Assembly: GCF_036711975.1 (NCBI RefSeq)
Contig: NC_091972.1
Span: 4,035,001-4,099,000, forward strand
DNA: 64,000 nt
From: Onthophagus taurus
Taxonomy: Eukaryota > Arthropoda > Insecta > Coleoptera > Scarabaeidae
Reading direction: 5' to 3'
The first letter of the stretch is position 1; every line of letters starts with the position of its first letter. The translations under genes and the position numbers were made by a program. Under the pieces are notes generated by a model. It was not told the origin of the DNA, did not search any database, and saw only the letters and a list, made by a program, of their open reading frames with translations. Positions 14,101-24,452 of the stretch are shown piece by piece.

Positions 14101-16214
14101 CTTTTAATTATCAGGGTTGAGGTTGGTACAACTGATCGATGGACTAAAACTGTTTGCTGGGTATTTTATATAGGCTAATTCTAAAGCTTTTTTGTATGAA
14201 ACGTTTTATTCCATCAGTTATAATTATTGAGTTATAGAAATCAACTTTTTTTTAAATGGAATGCCAAAATTTTTTTTTATTATTGAGATGCTAAAAACAT
14301 TCTTTTCACGATAGTATTTTGTTTTTCTTAAAAATTCATTTCTTCCCCTATCAAAAAGCAAACTAACATTTTAATCTAGTAGCGCATGAATGTTTTACAC
14401 TCGATGTTATTTTTGTCCAAATATCAAGTAGCGCTAGACACAAAAGAAACAATTAGACTTTATTTTGTAATAAACATTTACTTATTGGTATGCGAAGAAA
14501 GGGCACTTTATTTACAATTTGCTCCTAGGAAGCTGTACTCAGCGTCTATGAACAATCCGCACGTTTCTACCTTTATATTATCCTGTTCTTCTAACTGATG
14601 TCTAGCAAGTTTTTTGTTTCATGTTTTTTTACCATGTTGCACAGCCTTAGATTTACTTACTGCATCACGCGATTGGCGCGACAAATTTGTAAACTTTACG
14701 ATAAATTACAACAAATTAAGCGACAATTTATGACGTCATTAGTTTTTTGTTATCTTCACTCTTTACCATAGATTCCCACTGTCAAGTTAGCACTACCTCA
14801 AAAATGCAATATTTCAAATATTGTTTATAAAAAAAGACGCGACAAATTACAACAAATTAAGCGAGAATTAATGCAATAATTTTTTTTATTCAAATTGCAA
14901 GATGTAGTGCCAACTTGACAGAGGTGAAAAACTTTTACAACAAAAGTTGTAGCAAATTGTACTCTTACACAATACCCTGTAAAATTTTTGCTCCCTGATG
15001 CATCAATGTAGAGAATTTTATTTGCCCATTATTATAAAGCATGTAATAATCAAGGATATTAGAACACATTAAACTCTACATAGAAACTGAGTTGAACAAT
15101 AATTACAGACATTGTTTCAATACAACCACAATAAGTTTCAAAGACCATACCAGAATACATATAATAAGATGAAATTGGAAACATCAAATATCTAATTTCA
15201 GATTATTTAAATTATAATTCTGTTGAAACTAATGAAATAAACTGTATGATGTAATCATGATCTATAAAAAAAGTTTTGAAATGAGTACAAGGATAAATGC
15301 ATCTCTAAAAGCAACTGTGATAAGATTAACATAATCATAGTTATTATTTAATTAAATTTAACTGGATTTTATATTTTTCTATCAACTACTAAACCAACCA
15401 AAAATATCTTAATAAACATTAAAAATGTAATCTTATTTAAGTTGACCTATTAACACCATTAAAATTAAGGATTAAAATCATTAATTTTTATTTGTAATGA
15501 TATTATTACCTCAGGAACAGTAGACATATTAATAACTGCTCCTCCATACATTTGAAAAATTTTACTTTCAGCTTTTGATGAAAACCTAGGTCCTTCGATA
15601 GAAACAACAGTGCCTTGTTTATGATGCTTCAACCCTAATTCTTCAGCTGTGTTCATAATAACTTCCCTGAGTGGTTGTGAAAAAGGTGGATTCATAGGAA
15701 GATGGAAAAGTCCTGGTAAACCATTCTCACTTCCATCATAAAAAGTTTGTTTTCTTCCCTGAGTTCTAAAATGCTTCATTTAATATGTTTTTTAGGATTA
15801 TTTCTTTTTATTTACCTATCAATGAAATCATCAACAACTACTAAATCCCCAGGTTGTACTTCTTCTTTTAAAGATCCTGTTGCGGTTGTTGCAATAATAT
15901 GAGTACAACCAGCATCTTTTAAAGCCCAAATATTCCCTCGATAATTAACATTAGATGGGTTAATATCATGGGTTGGACCGTGACGTGATACAATTACGCA
16001 TGGCACACCCTCAATCTCACCTTCAACGATTTTACCACCTGATGGATCCCCAAATTGAGTTGTAACTTGCTTTTCATTCCGATTTTTTAAAATATCTGGG
16101 TCATCCAAACCTGTACCTCCAATTATTCCAATCTAAAAGCAGTAAATATAGAATATTTATTAGAAATCGATTTATTTAATAAATTTTAAATCTTACCTTT
16201 ACGGTAGAGGACAT
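5141..16214 (-). CDS. Mtap: S-methyl-5'-thioadenosine phosphorylase
   Basis: Mtap cleaves methylthioadenosine, a polyamine by-product, with phosphate to adenine and methylthioribose-1-phosphate in methionine salvage. Exons in transcript order: 16214-16197 (ATG, MSSTVK), 16132-15816, 15765-15510, 5534-5325 and probably 5194-5141. All introns are GT-AG. The joined product is 284 residues, against about 283 for human MTAP, which supports the weakly conserved last exon. Active-site motifs are complete: phosphate loop [42 protein letters not shown], and TDYDCW with both aspartates. The intron from 15509 to 5535 is about 10 kb and holds nested transposons and a satellite array. The other introns are 50-65 bp. 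The last exon (18 codons including TAA at 5143-5141) is the uncertain part. Confidence 0.93.
5570..6440. other. Mtap intron: AT-rich sequence with one tacagggtgg end
   Basis: A (ta) run followed by tacagggtggttcag at 5697-5711 looks like one end of a TIR element. I did not find a matching second end. The ORFs at 5619-5804 and 6167-6358 carry no recognisable motif. Nothing else is recognised. Confidence 0.4.
6456..6702. mobile_element. Small TIR element (MITE-like)
   Basis: Inverted ends cacagaataaccagaaatg at 6456 and catttctggt-type complement (cacttctggttattctgtg) ending at 6702 bound a 247-bp segment. A third, internal copy of the end word lies at about 6565-6590. No ORF is present. Confidence 0.6.
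6815..7510. repeat. Cluster of palindromic repeats and a 230-bp companion segment
   Basis: Three to four hairpin units (attcgggtttagccg arms with loop cacgtctctcaaga) lie between 6815 and 7500. The segment 7075-7310 is present in inverted orientation at about 38940-39170, and part of it recurs at 7500-7600. The word tgctgccatct recurs several times. All of this is noncoding and inside the long Mtap intron. Confidence 0.7.
7626..8171. mobile_element. Foldback element, about 546 bp
   Basis: Two arms of about 270 bp are inverted complements. The left starts tacaggatgtcagat with ccccaagctgtaactctg, and the right ends cagagttacagcttgggg...acaccctgta. It is the same family as the nested copies at 48786-50127. 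ORFs inside it are arm sequence, not genes. A different TIR end (tacagggtgattcacataag) starts immediately after, at 8174. Confidence 0.8.
8180..9550. other. Mtap intron: unassigned sequence
   Basis: It starts with an unmatched TIR end (tacagggtgattcac at 8174). A 114-codon ORF at 8820-9164 shows no recognised motif. A short palindrome with cgtggcttcgccactcg occurs at about 9225-9240. No gene is supported. Confidence 0.4.
9557..9800 (+). pseudogene. hAT transposase remnant, C-terminal dimerisation region
   Basis: Frame 2 reads [20 protein letters not shown] from 9557. After a one-base shift, a frame from 9630 reads [28 protein letters not shown] and [11 protein letters not shown], ending at TGA 9750. 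A small gattac duplication then restores [12 protein letters not shown]. This is the C-terminal region typical of hAT transposases of the ZBED5/GTF2IRD2-like kind. The rest of the element was not found, so it is a broken fragment. Confidence 0.7.
9836..10083. repeat. Short tandem repeat of about 160 bp, interrupted
   Basis: The block with atcaatgtagagaattttt, tcggtgtccggaacatgata and caacaaaagttgtagc occurs at 9850-10000, restarts at about 10005, is interrupted at about 10084-14922, and resumes at 14930-15018. The interruption marks a large insertion. Confidence 0.6.
10350..11488. mobile_element. Foldback element interrupted by a hAT-type MITE
   Basis: The left end tacagggtgttcaaatttcg at 10350 and the right end cgaaatttggacatcctgta at 11488 are inverted. 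The interior contains an inverted pair around gtgcacgtagaatttttct. The related copy at 63373-63870 lacks the inserted segment 10599-11270. No coding region is present. Confidence 0.75.
10599..11270. mobile_element. hAT-type MITE with exact 8-bp target duplication
   Basis: The 672-bp segment has inverted ends caaagaaattgtatatat / atatatacaatttctttg. It is flanked on both sides by attttttc (10591-10598 and 11271-11278). An 8-bp duplication and a C-A-A-A-G terminus are typical of hAT elements. The interior has no long ORF, and a second inverted pair around gaagccaacgcaa extends the arms. Confidence 0.85.
11914..14240 (+). repeat. 163-bp satellite array, about 14 copies
   Basis: Each unit contains gcgaattctaaagctttttt, and the gaattc (or ttaattc) word recurs every 163 bp from 12057 to 14176. 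The first and last copies are the most diverged. Diagnostic variants (aaacg for aaaca, gttctatagg for gttatatagg, tagttg for tacttg) recur in groups of three units and later two, showing higher-order structure. The array is inside the long Mtap intron. Confidence 0.95.
14250..14786. other. Mtap intron between satellite array and element end
   Basis: No gene is recognised. The 70-codon ORF at 14386-14598 has no known motif. The word acaaattaagcga recurs here and at about 14850, linking this segment to the flanking TIR elements. Confidence 0.4.
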
Positions 16215-16460
16215 GTTTAGAAGTTTGGTTTAAAAGCACGAATAATTTGGAATGAATTGTCCAAACGAAGTTTTCTTCTCTATGTCAACGATACTTCTGA
16301 TGACCGGAAGACGACTGCGCTTGTTTAACCTTAAAAATATTGACATATCTGTTTTCAAGTTTAAAACAGGTCCGGATTAAAACAATTTTCTTTTAGTTCC
16401 CATTTTATTTTATTTTTAGATTACAAAAATAAAAGTAAATAAATAATAAACGTTTGTTTC

Positions 16461-16691
16461 TTATAAATAATGTGTTACATTATCATTTTGTGCATCGATA
16501 GGTGAAGTAGGTGGATAAAGAATAACATAAGCAAAATAAATTCCAATAAAAATCAATACGCCTATGCAAACGACAAAAAATAATGGTAACTAAAACAAAT
16601 GAAATAAAAATAATTGCGATAAAACATAACACTGTAGTAATTTGATACGTACTCTTTCAAAAACACGTTCATAACTAAACCATTCGGGCAT
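16461..16691 (-). CDS. 55-residue single-pass membrane protein, unknown
   Basis: Two exons, 16691-16653 (ATG, 13 codons, ending GAGAGA before gtacgt) and 16589-16461 (TAA at 16463-16461), join in phase zero through a GT-AG intron of 63 bp. The protein starts MPEWFSYERVFER. It has one hydrophobic segment of about 22 residues (LPLFFVVCIGVLIFIGIYFA) and ends with a short polar tail, PPTSPIDAQNDNVTHYL. It lies about 250 bp upstream of the Mtap start on the same strand. It resembles small integral membrane proteins in layout, but I do not recognise the family. Codon-level coherence across the splice and good splice sites argue for a real gene. Confidence 0.65.
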
Positions 16692-17046
16692 TTTTAAGAA
16701 ATTGGTCTTATTAATATGTCCTATTTAATTTTTTTTATTGCTAAAAATTTTTATTACCAACCAACACTGATTTTTTAACAAAAGAACTAAACGGCTTTAT
16801 TCGTTACGTGACACACATTCAAAGTTGACGACTCCAATAATGTTAAAGCGTGGTTAAACCATTGACAGTGATAGCTCGAGAATACAAGGCGTTTCGTTAT
16901 CAAGGTTTTTCTAATGAGTATATATGTTTATAGTTTTGAAACGGCTCGGCAGTGGAATTTAATCGTTTGTTTACTATTGAATTGATTCGTTTAATTAAAG
17001 GGTAAAGTTTGTTAATAATTAAGATTACTCTTGTTTTGATAAATTA
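16692..17046. promoter_or_regulatory. Upstream region of the small membrane-protein gene
   Basis: No repeat family is recognised here. By position it should hold the promoter of the minus-strand gene. No TATA-like or other motif could be assigned with confidence. Confidence 0.3.
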
Positions 17047-18528
17047 TACAGGATTTCCTAAAAGTAACGGATAAATTTGCTAAAACAATTAAAAAAGATT
17101 TAAATTTTTTGGTATAGATTTTTAAATTTTTCCGACATTTTTAATAGAGGTATGATGTCATCGATATTTTTTTTCAAATAGCAATCTCCCATTTTTATTA
17201 CGGAATATGAAAGAGGATTTTTTTCTGAATTTAGTACCGTCAATATTAATATTATTAATTTTTATTAATTATTTTTATTCTATAATACCTGTCAAATTGT
17301 TGTAAAGTTGGCAAAATTAACAGGGAGTTTTGTTTTATCATGTTTTGAAGTAAATATGTCACATTGACGTTTGAGCTTTCGTTATTCAAAAAGAAAAGGT
17401 GCATAAAAAGTGTTGTGGGGTGTTTATTTGCCATTTACTTACCTAGAAAAGGTATTTTATTCTATTTAATTACTTTGTAGCACGTTTTTATAACAAATAT
17501 GTACTTCGTCAAAATCGTATTTATCTACAAATTTATTAGTATTTTAACCTCAACTAATTAGTTACTGACAATGTTACTAAAAATCATTAAAACAACATAA
17601 ATTTTATAAGGGTCCTAGATAATACCAACAGAAACCCTAAATAATTTACATTGACAAGTATTATAGAAAAAAAACGAACTATACGTAAAAAAATTTTCGA
17701 GAAAAATTACATTAAAGTTTTATAATTTCTATTCAATGAGATAGAAAAATAGCAGTAGCCGTGCGTAACCATGGTAACCGATTGTTTTAAACAATGATTA
17801 ATTTTTGTTATCTGAAACAGTTGATTGCCATAGTTACGCATGGCTACTACTATTTTTCTTTATATTCGGTTTTGATTTATATTGATATTTGATTTCAGAT
17901 ATCAAAAAGTAATCATTGTTTAACACAATTTTCTATCTCAAATGAATGGAAAATTAATGAAATTATGAATAATTATTAGGATGATCTCAAAAATATTGAC
18001 ATTTATATTAGTATGCAGAGCCACCTGGTGGAGATATTAAAACTTGTATTAAGTTAATCGATTGCAAATTGACTTTTTAACAAATATTGTACGAAACACT
18101 TTTTGATAAAATCAATAATTTGCTCTGAAATTCCCGATTTGCCGCGAAATCAACGTACCGTACTGTTCACAGGGAAATTAAAATTAAGTTATTTTAAAAA
18201 GTGTTATCAATAAAGCTTGTGTGTAATGGAATTCTCAACAAATATTGTTTATAAAATAATTCGATACGATCAATAATTATAAGGATAATCTAACACAAAC
18301 AATTGGTTACCATGGTTACGAATGGCTACTGCTATTTTTCTACCTGTATGAATGGTATATTATGGAACTTTAAGGTTTTTTAAACATCATTAAATTTGTT
18401 TACAAATTTCGGAAAGAATTTTAAATCTATACCAAATAATTACAAACAATTTAAATCTTCAGATCTGTCTCATAAATTGTTTTTAATCGTTTTAACGAAT
18501 TTATCCGTTACTTTTGGAAAGCACTGTA
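17047..18528. mobile_element. Non-autonomous TIR element, about 1.5 kb
   Basis: The left end tacaggatttcctaaaagta and the right end (taacttttgg-type complement: tacttttggaaagcactgta) share aaaagtaacggataaatt and a second block around aaatctataccaaa. An internal hairpin at about 17742-17863 and a copy at 18295-18345 are built on the word ccgtgcgtaaccatgg. No transposase is seen. Confidence 0.65.
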
Positions 18529-18559
18529 TACAGGGTCCCATTATGTATGGAATGTAGTA

Positions 18560-18984
18560 TACAGCGTGTCCCGTATCTTCCGCATCAGAGCATTATACGG
18601 TTGTAGAATACATTATTCTGAAGCGATCTTTCTAATAAATTTTTTTCGAAATGTTTATAATAACCGCACGGGAACTGTTTAACAACGACCAATAACGGAC
18701 GACTTTGATTCACCGAAAAAGTTTATTTATCTTTCCGTGACGAATCTATTGGTGACTACACGTGGGAAACGAGTTATCATCGGCGTAGCGGACCGGCCGA
18801 ACGAGGCACCGACTACCTGAGGCTGATTTGCGATCTGCTGATTGGACGAAAAACAGTTCGTTTAAACAGTTCCCGTGCGGTTATTATAAACATTTCGAAA
18901 AAATTTTATTAGAAAGATCGCTTCAGAATAATGTATCGTACAATCGTATAATGCTCTGATGCGGAAGATACGGGACACGCTGTA
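18560..18984. mobile_element. Foldback element, 425 bp
   Basis: Nearly identical inverted arms of about 145 bp (tacagcgtgtcccgtatctt at the left end, complement at the right) flank a GC-richer centre with ggaccggccgaacgaggcac. The minus-strand ORF at 18862-19131 is arm sequence. Confidence 0.85.
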
Positions 18985-19258
18985 TATCTTGGTAAGTATC
19001 AACTTTATAAAAAAACATTTTACACAAAAGTTGTTTAATATTTTATTTGCCATAATAAAACACCATTCAATTGTTTCTATTTCAGAAAACAAATGAGCAA
19101 CGAATAACATTTGAAGTTTCTTAAATGGCAATGTGCCCTTTCGTTAGGCTCATTTGATAGAGCTTTTTTTTCTCTTTACGATGACGTAAAATTTTAATAT
19201 CTTTATATCAGAAAATTTTTGAAAAAAATGTAAAAACTATTAAGAATTATTGAAGATG

Positions 19259-20228
19259 TACAGGGTGGTTCAAATTCGATGTCCAAATAGGCTATCTCGA
19301 AAACTATAAGAGTTAGAAAAAAAGTAGCTAACATGTCATGATCTCGTTTTTCGAGAAACGTCTAATGCCAAAAACCTCAAAGCGCTATCGTCTTTTGTTT
19401 TTCCTCTAGAGACCAAAATTGAAAATATCGTAAAACCAGCAAGTGCAATCTTGGTTATTATTATAGGTGGAGTATTATAACTAAAACATTATATGGACAC
19501 TTTTTTATAGAGAATTTGATGACGTAGTCAAAAAAATATTTTCGGTTTTAGATTTTGAGATATGATGACAATTTTCGTTTTTTTAAATGGAAACAACCAC
19601 TGATCATACGCTTATTAAATTCGTTATTTTTTTCTGATTACAAAAATGTAGGTCTATTTCTTATTGTTTTAGAATAATGCTAAAAATTAATTTTTTTTTA
19701 GTGTCGTCAAAGAAATTAAATTTACAGTTTCCTGTAAATTACGGTACTATAACTAAAAATTATTCTACTAAAATTTTATATAAAATTTACTTTATTTTCT
19801 TTTTATGTTAAACTTTTGGTAATTTTCATAACCCATCTTAAAAAACAGGATTTTTAATTTGACACTTCAGAAAATTTTTGAATACAAAGAAATGTTGCTG
19901 TTTATTTGAGTTATAAAAAAAAATATATGAGCGCCATCTATCAATAATTTATCAAGTCATTTAAAATAATATTAAATCTTAATAAAAAATGTGAAATAAT
20001 GTAATCTATTCCAACTTTTGTGTAAAACAAATATAAATTAAATAGTTCAACAAATGTATTTGTTTCAAATATCAGAAATATTGTTTTTTTAATTTTTAGT
20101 TATAATTTACAAGAAACTGTAAATTTAATTTCTTTGCGACACTAAAAAAAAAGTTTTTTTTAGCTTTATTCTAAAACAATAAGAAATAGACCTGTCAAAC
20201 CCCATATTTTTGTAATAATAACCCTGTA
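19259..20228. mobile_element. Single copy of the 187-1940 element family
   Basis: Starts tacagggtggttcaaattcg and ends accctgta. The distal half is a foldback: arms at about 19635-19770 and 20090-20215 carry ggtctatttcttattgtttt and its complement. It is about 970 bp and noncoding. Confidence 0.75.
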
Positions 20229-20229
20229 T

Positions 20230-21235
20230 ATTAAATCAGTTATCAATGTCAGAATTTTATAAAAAAAATACCATCCAAGAAGAGTGATTTTATGACCGAG
20301 TGGTATAACACTTTCTATTAAATAAGTTTGGAAATGACTAATTTACTCCTAAATGGGTGGCCTGTCATAAAACACTTTGAATATGCCTAAATAATAGATA
20401 TTATTTGGTTGGTTAAACACAAAATTACTAATATTACGACAGTTATTTTGGTAGTTTGTGTTGGTAGCAATTTTTTTTGTACTTTTTAGGTTATGTTTCG
20501 ATTTTGATTATTTGATTTGACGTTTAATTGTCATCAATCAATCGTGGTATCATTGACTATTTTATACCAGACGGCTAACCGCTACGTAAAAATTGGTAAC
20601 GCGTAAAGTGTTATTTTTGGATTTGTCCGCTATGGGGGCGCTGGTGGATTTTATAATAATAATGGATATGATTAAGAGATGGCAGCACTATTTTTGATTT
20701 ATATTCCCCTCTTATATTTTCTTGTACTAATAATAAAAATTGTTTAGTATTTCTTTTTTAATTAATAAATAAAATTTTATTGTATGAAAACATTATACGT
20801 TTTCCGTAAAAACCGGTTGTTTCTACCAGTTTATTTTCATTAAAAAATAATATTAATTTTTAGAGAAATTTTTTCAATACTTTGAATTATTTTAAGAGTT
20901 GTTCTATCTGGTTTCAAGTTAAGTACTTGGGGAAATCCCGCGATAACTGACAGGTTGTTTCCACCAGTTTCTACGGAAAAAGTTGGTAAAGGCGGGCTTA
21001 ACTTCGCAGGAGGAGTTTATTTTAGTTTATTTGCTTTAAATATCTATAATTATTATTTAAAACTAGTTATTAAACCTAAAACTATTGGTCTTTAATTGTA
21101 AACAAGCTTTATCTTTTATTAATATTTTGAAATAATATAGTATCCAAGATAACCAAGAGACAAGGGGTTAAAAGGCCCGGAAACAAAGAGGATTTCCATT
21201 AAAGTCCATCCTAAATAAAATATTGAAACGTTTAT
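20230..21235. other. AT-rich interval, nothing recognised
   Basis: No coding signal or matched TIRs are visible. The word gatggcagcac near 20683 is shared with the palindromic-repeat companion segment at 7100-7600. Confidence 0.4.
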
Positions 21236-21237
21236 TA

Positions 21238-21345
21238 TAGTACTTGAGGTAGAGGTACTTCAGATAGAGATACTTGAGGTAGTGATAGAGGTACTTGAGA
21301 TAGAGATAGAGGTACTTGAGGTAACGGTACTTGGCTAGAGATACT
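21238..21345 (+). repeat. Minisatellite of about 18-24 bp units
   Basis: Imperfect repeats of gaggtacttgaggtagag are visible, with variants agatagagatac and taacggtacttgg. Confidence 0.8.
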
Positions 21346-22160
21346 TCAATGAAGTGGCGAACCAGTTCGCGTATCGTGTAGATCTAGCTTTATACAAGCA
21401 TATGTTGTTTCTTCTAAGAAGAAAACCTTTCGGAAGAAGAACGCATCCCTGGAAGAGCTAGAGGTCGAGCTAGAGAGATAAAGATAAATAAATAAATAAA
21501 GAAACAAAGATAAAATTATTCTTAATTTTTAAAATGTTATTTTCTATGAAAAAAGTTAATGTCTTTTTTAAGTATGACTCTTTATCCAACTCAACGAGGC
21601 CTGCATTTTTGTCAACAATACGATTTTCTATTTTAATTTTATGTTTCAGATTTTTAATGATGCGAAGAATTAATTTAGTATGGACAGATTTTATGTTGAC
21701 GTTCTTATTCCCACTCGTTTTCCCTCACTCTTTCACCTTTATCATCTGGCGAACGTTCCTTATGACCTTCAGTCCAATTTCATCCCTCATCATGTTGACT
21801 CAAGTTATTTAATTTTAAAGGAAATTTTAACGTGTTAATTGTAAGTTTAAAAATTTTCTTTCTTTTTTGATTTCTTATATTTAGTTATTATGGTTCTTTC
21901 TCTACAGGTTTGGTAATTTGTTCTGTCGTTAATTTTTAACATTTATTTTTAAACACTTTGAAAAACGAGATTTACGATGAATAGAAAAACGCCATTTTAA
22001 TTTTTTGGATTTTTCAATTTACTCTTCAAGTTTTTTTTGAATTTTTCGTAAACGGAATCTTTTTGAAGAAATACTCTGAAACAATACTCTCGATGCTCCT
22101 ACACCGACGGTAATTATATATATTTTTTATCTGTGTTTTTGTTATATCTAAATGTTCCTT

Positions 22161-22212
22161 AGTCCTGCCTGAAGAAGAACGATAATCGTTCGAAATCTTC
22201 GAAGATAGCACC
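22161..22212 (+). ncRNA. Hammerhead-ribozyme-like motif of Penelope type
   Basis: The order is core CTGAAGA (22169-22175), stem II gaacga/tcgttc (22177-22182 and 22186-22191), core GAAA (22192-22195), palindromic stem III atcttcgaagat (22195-22206) and then A at 22207 as the predicted cleavage-site base. Stem I is weak (TGC/GCA, 3 bp). Penelope-like retroelements are known to carry such minimal hammerheads in their pLTRs. The Penelope reverse-transcriptase fragment immediately downstream fits. Confidence 0.6.
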
Positions 22213-22254
22213 GAAATAAAATATTTTCATCGTTTATACGACTTTTATTTTTTT

Positions 22255-22425
22255 TTAGCAGCAAAAAACCATACAACTTACCTGGAAAGAACCACCAAAT
22301 CGATAATAGAGGCATCTCCAATAGGCCCCGAGATCAAGAAAACCTTAATCCCTCGGGAAAAATCAAGCAGGTGCCCCAAACTCTATGGTCTGCCCAAAAT
22401 CCCCTCCCTCAGGAAGGCTGCTCCG
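22255..22425 (+). pseudogene. Penelope-like element: N-terminal RT fragment
   Basis: One frame reads TTYLERTTKSIIEASPIGPE followed by CPKLYGLPKIPS. The RLYGLPKIH-type motif marks the start of the reverse transcriptase of Penelope-like retroelements. The fragment is only about 55 codons and then runs into an opposite-strand fragment. It sits just downstream of the hammerhead-like motif, as expected for the pLTR-ORF junction. Confidence 0.65.
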
Positions 22426-22427
22426 GA

Positions 22428-22572
22428 TCAGGGACGGTGTAGGACCGTTTTCCAAGTGGCTGACAAGTGCAGGGCGTCATCTCTCTTGTTGAAGGTACCG
22501 TTCTTCTCTATTTCGATGGACTCGCGGATGAGTCTGGTGCTCCAATGTGGAACGTTGGCTATTTCCATATCT
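22428..22572 (-). pseudogene. Penelope-like element: C-terminal ORF fragment, opposite strand
   Basis: On the minus strand a frame reads IANVPHWSTRLIRESIEIEK then FNKRDDALHLSATWKTVL. The IREAIEI...NREDGLxLSxTWK pattern is typical of the ORF tail of Penelope-type elements. It is a fragment placed head to head with the RT fragment, suggesting inversion or two insertions. Confidence 0.6.
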
Positions 22573-22593
22573 GAAGCTGCTAGTTTTCCATAA

Positions 22594-22975
22594 TGATATT
22601 AAAATAGTATTATTTAAGTGTTTGCCTAACCTATCCTTTGATATGGACTCCCTCAGCTGATAGAATGAGAGTCATTCGGCTTGCGCATACTACATATCAA
22701 TCCTATTATTCCACGTGGAAAATAACCATGATGCTCTGATCTCAATGAGAGTTAGTACTTTCATGGAGGCATTGTCGTTAGCGAGGCTTACAAACCCTCC
22801 AGCATGCCTATGAAGTGGGTATAGTTGCATCATGATTATTTTCCACGTGGAATAATAGGATTGATATGCTGTATGCCCAAGCCGAATGACTCTCATTTTG
22901 TCAGTGGAAGGAGTCGATATCAAAGGATAGGTTCGGCAAACACTTAAATAATACTATTTTAATATTAAGTTATTT
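22594..22975. repeat. Hairpin repeat, isolated copy of the 794-bp tandem unit core
   Basis: Arms of about 135 bp (aacctatcctttgatatgga at left, atatcaaaggataggttcgg at right) flank a 90-bp loop with aggcattgtcgttagcgagg. The outer ends attaaaatagtattatttaa are also inverted. The 77-codon minus-strand ORF inside is repeated in the other copies. Confidence 0.85.
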
Positions 22976-22989
22976 TGCACGAATTTGCT

Positions 22990-24350
22990 ATTTATATGTA
23001 CAGTTCTGTTCAGATATAATGCCGCTCGTAGAGGCATAAAATTGTACTAGAAACGACCTACGTTCACGAGGCGTTCAATCCAGGTTTTACCTGCTCTGTA
23101 GTGTTGTAAAAGTTCCGAACAGGCAAGCGGGGTGATGTGATTTATGACCAAGATGACTGAATCACAAAAAAAAATTAAGAAAATAAATAAGTATAAGCAA
23201 TCCATTTACTTTACACAATTTCTGTAGTAAATGAAAATAATTACTAATAATTACTGTATTACTTTGGTAATACGGTGGAACGATAAGTCGAACCTCAAAA
23301 GAAATGAAAATTATATATGATAGTAAGTTATATATAAACTATATATTGAAATATATCGCAAACCATTTTAATATAATAAAATCAAAAATCAATATAATAA
23401 TAGTATATTATTCAACAAGCGTATGATGGTGGCTGTTACCCACGAAGAAGAAGTTGCAACACGAGCAAGCGAAGCGAGCGAGTGTCGTAATCTGAGTGGG
23501 TAACATCCATTATACGCAAGTTGAATACTATACTTTATCTACAACTATTTAATTTTGAAAAAAAAATCAAAAAAAAAGAAAAGAAATAAACTTGATAGAC
23601 ATTTCAGACATAACCTCAATATAAGAAAGCTGTCATTTCTGTTAATATTTTATTTGTCCACGACTACCTTATAATATATACCTTATGAATGAGTTTTCTC
23701 AAACAAAATGGTAGTCATTTTTCACGGAGTGAATAATAGCGGTGAATAGTAATCATTATTCACGGGTAGCCATCTTGACCAGACTAATAATAATAATTTG
23801 AAACGTTAAAAGTTCAAAAAACGTCAATTTAATTAAATTTTTTAGGAGTTTCTAAATGTTTGACATTAAAAAAACCTAAACAAATTCCTTTTTTCGTATG
23901 ATTTAAGCATAAATTAATTAATTTTCGTAAAGAAAACTACGTTTTATAAAACTGACACTTAATTTTGACAAATTGTTGTGAAGTTGGTTACAGTTAGTAA
24001 CATTGAATTTGTGTCACATTGACGTTTAACCTTTATTCAAAAATTTATTTAGAAAATAAATTTATGGAATCAATTTCAATAGTCGTGGACAAAGTATAGT
24101 ATTCTACTCGCATATAATGAGCTATTATTCACGAAGGTTAAGTTTATGTCACGAGCGTAGCGAGTGGCATAATTAACCTGATAATAATATACTATTTTTG
24201 ATTAGTAGGCCGTGTCAGAACTGTGGAATAATGGCTTCATTATCCAACACTTTGTCAGTCATGGGTAATGCGTGTCATTACCCGTCAAAAATCAAATCTA
24301 TAACGAATAGATAATTCAATAGTTGTAGATAAAATATAATACTCCTATAT
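22990..24350. other. AT-rich interval with short palindromes
   Basis: Small palindromic words based on gcgaagcgagcgag (23468) and cgagcgtagcgagtgg (24152) are present, with a diverged copy of sequence also seen near 17300 (cacattgacgtttgagc). No gene is found. Confidence 0.4.
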
Positions 24351-24452
24351 AACAAAAAATATAATATATTATTATACATATAAAATATAATAAATATTAT
24401 AATAATCTAATTGGGGAGAATTTTATAAGGTCCATGATACCATCAAATATTA

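Larger units (their letters stand above)
10091..14922. mobile_element. Composite insertion bounded by inverted tctgtcaagttggcacta ends
   Basis: The left end tctgtcaagttggcacta at 10091 and its inverted complement ending at 14922 bound 4.8 kb. Related inward-facing ends (gtgctaacttgaca type) lie at about 11621-11641 and 14787-14806. The block may therefore be two inverted elements flanking the satellite rather than one element. The flanks carry an imperfect duplication around gaaaaa-tt. Inside are the foldback at 10350-11488 and the 163-bp array. Confidence 0.5.
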
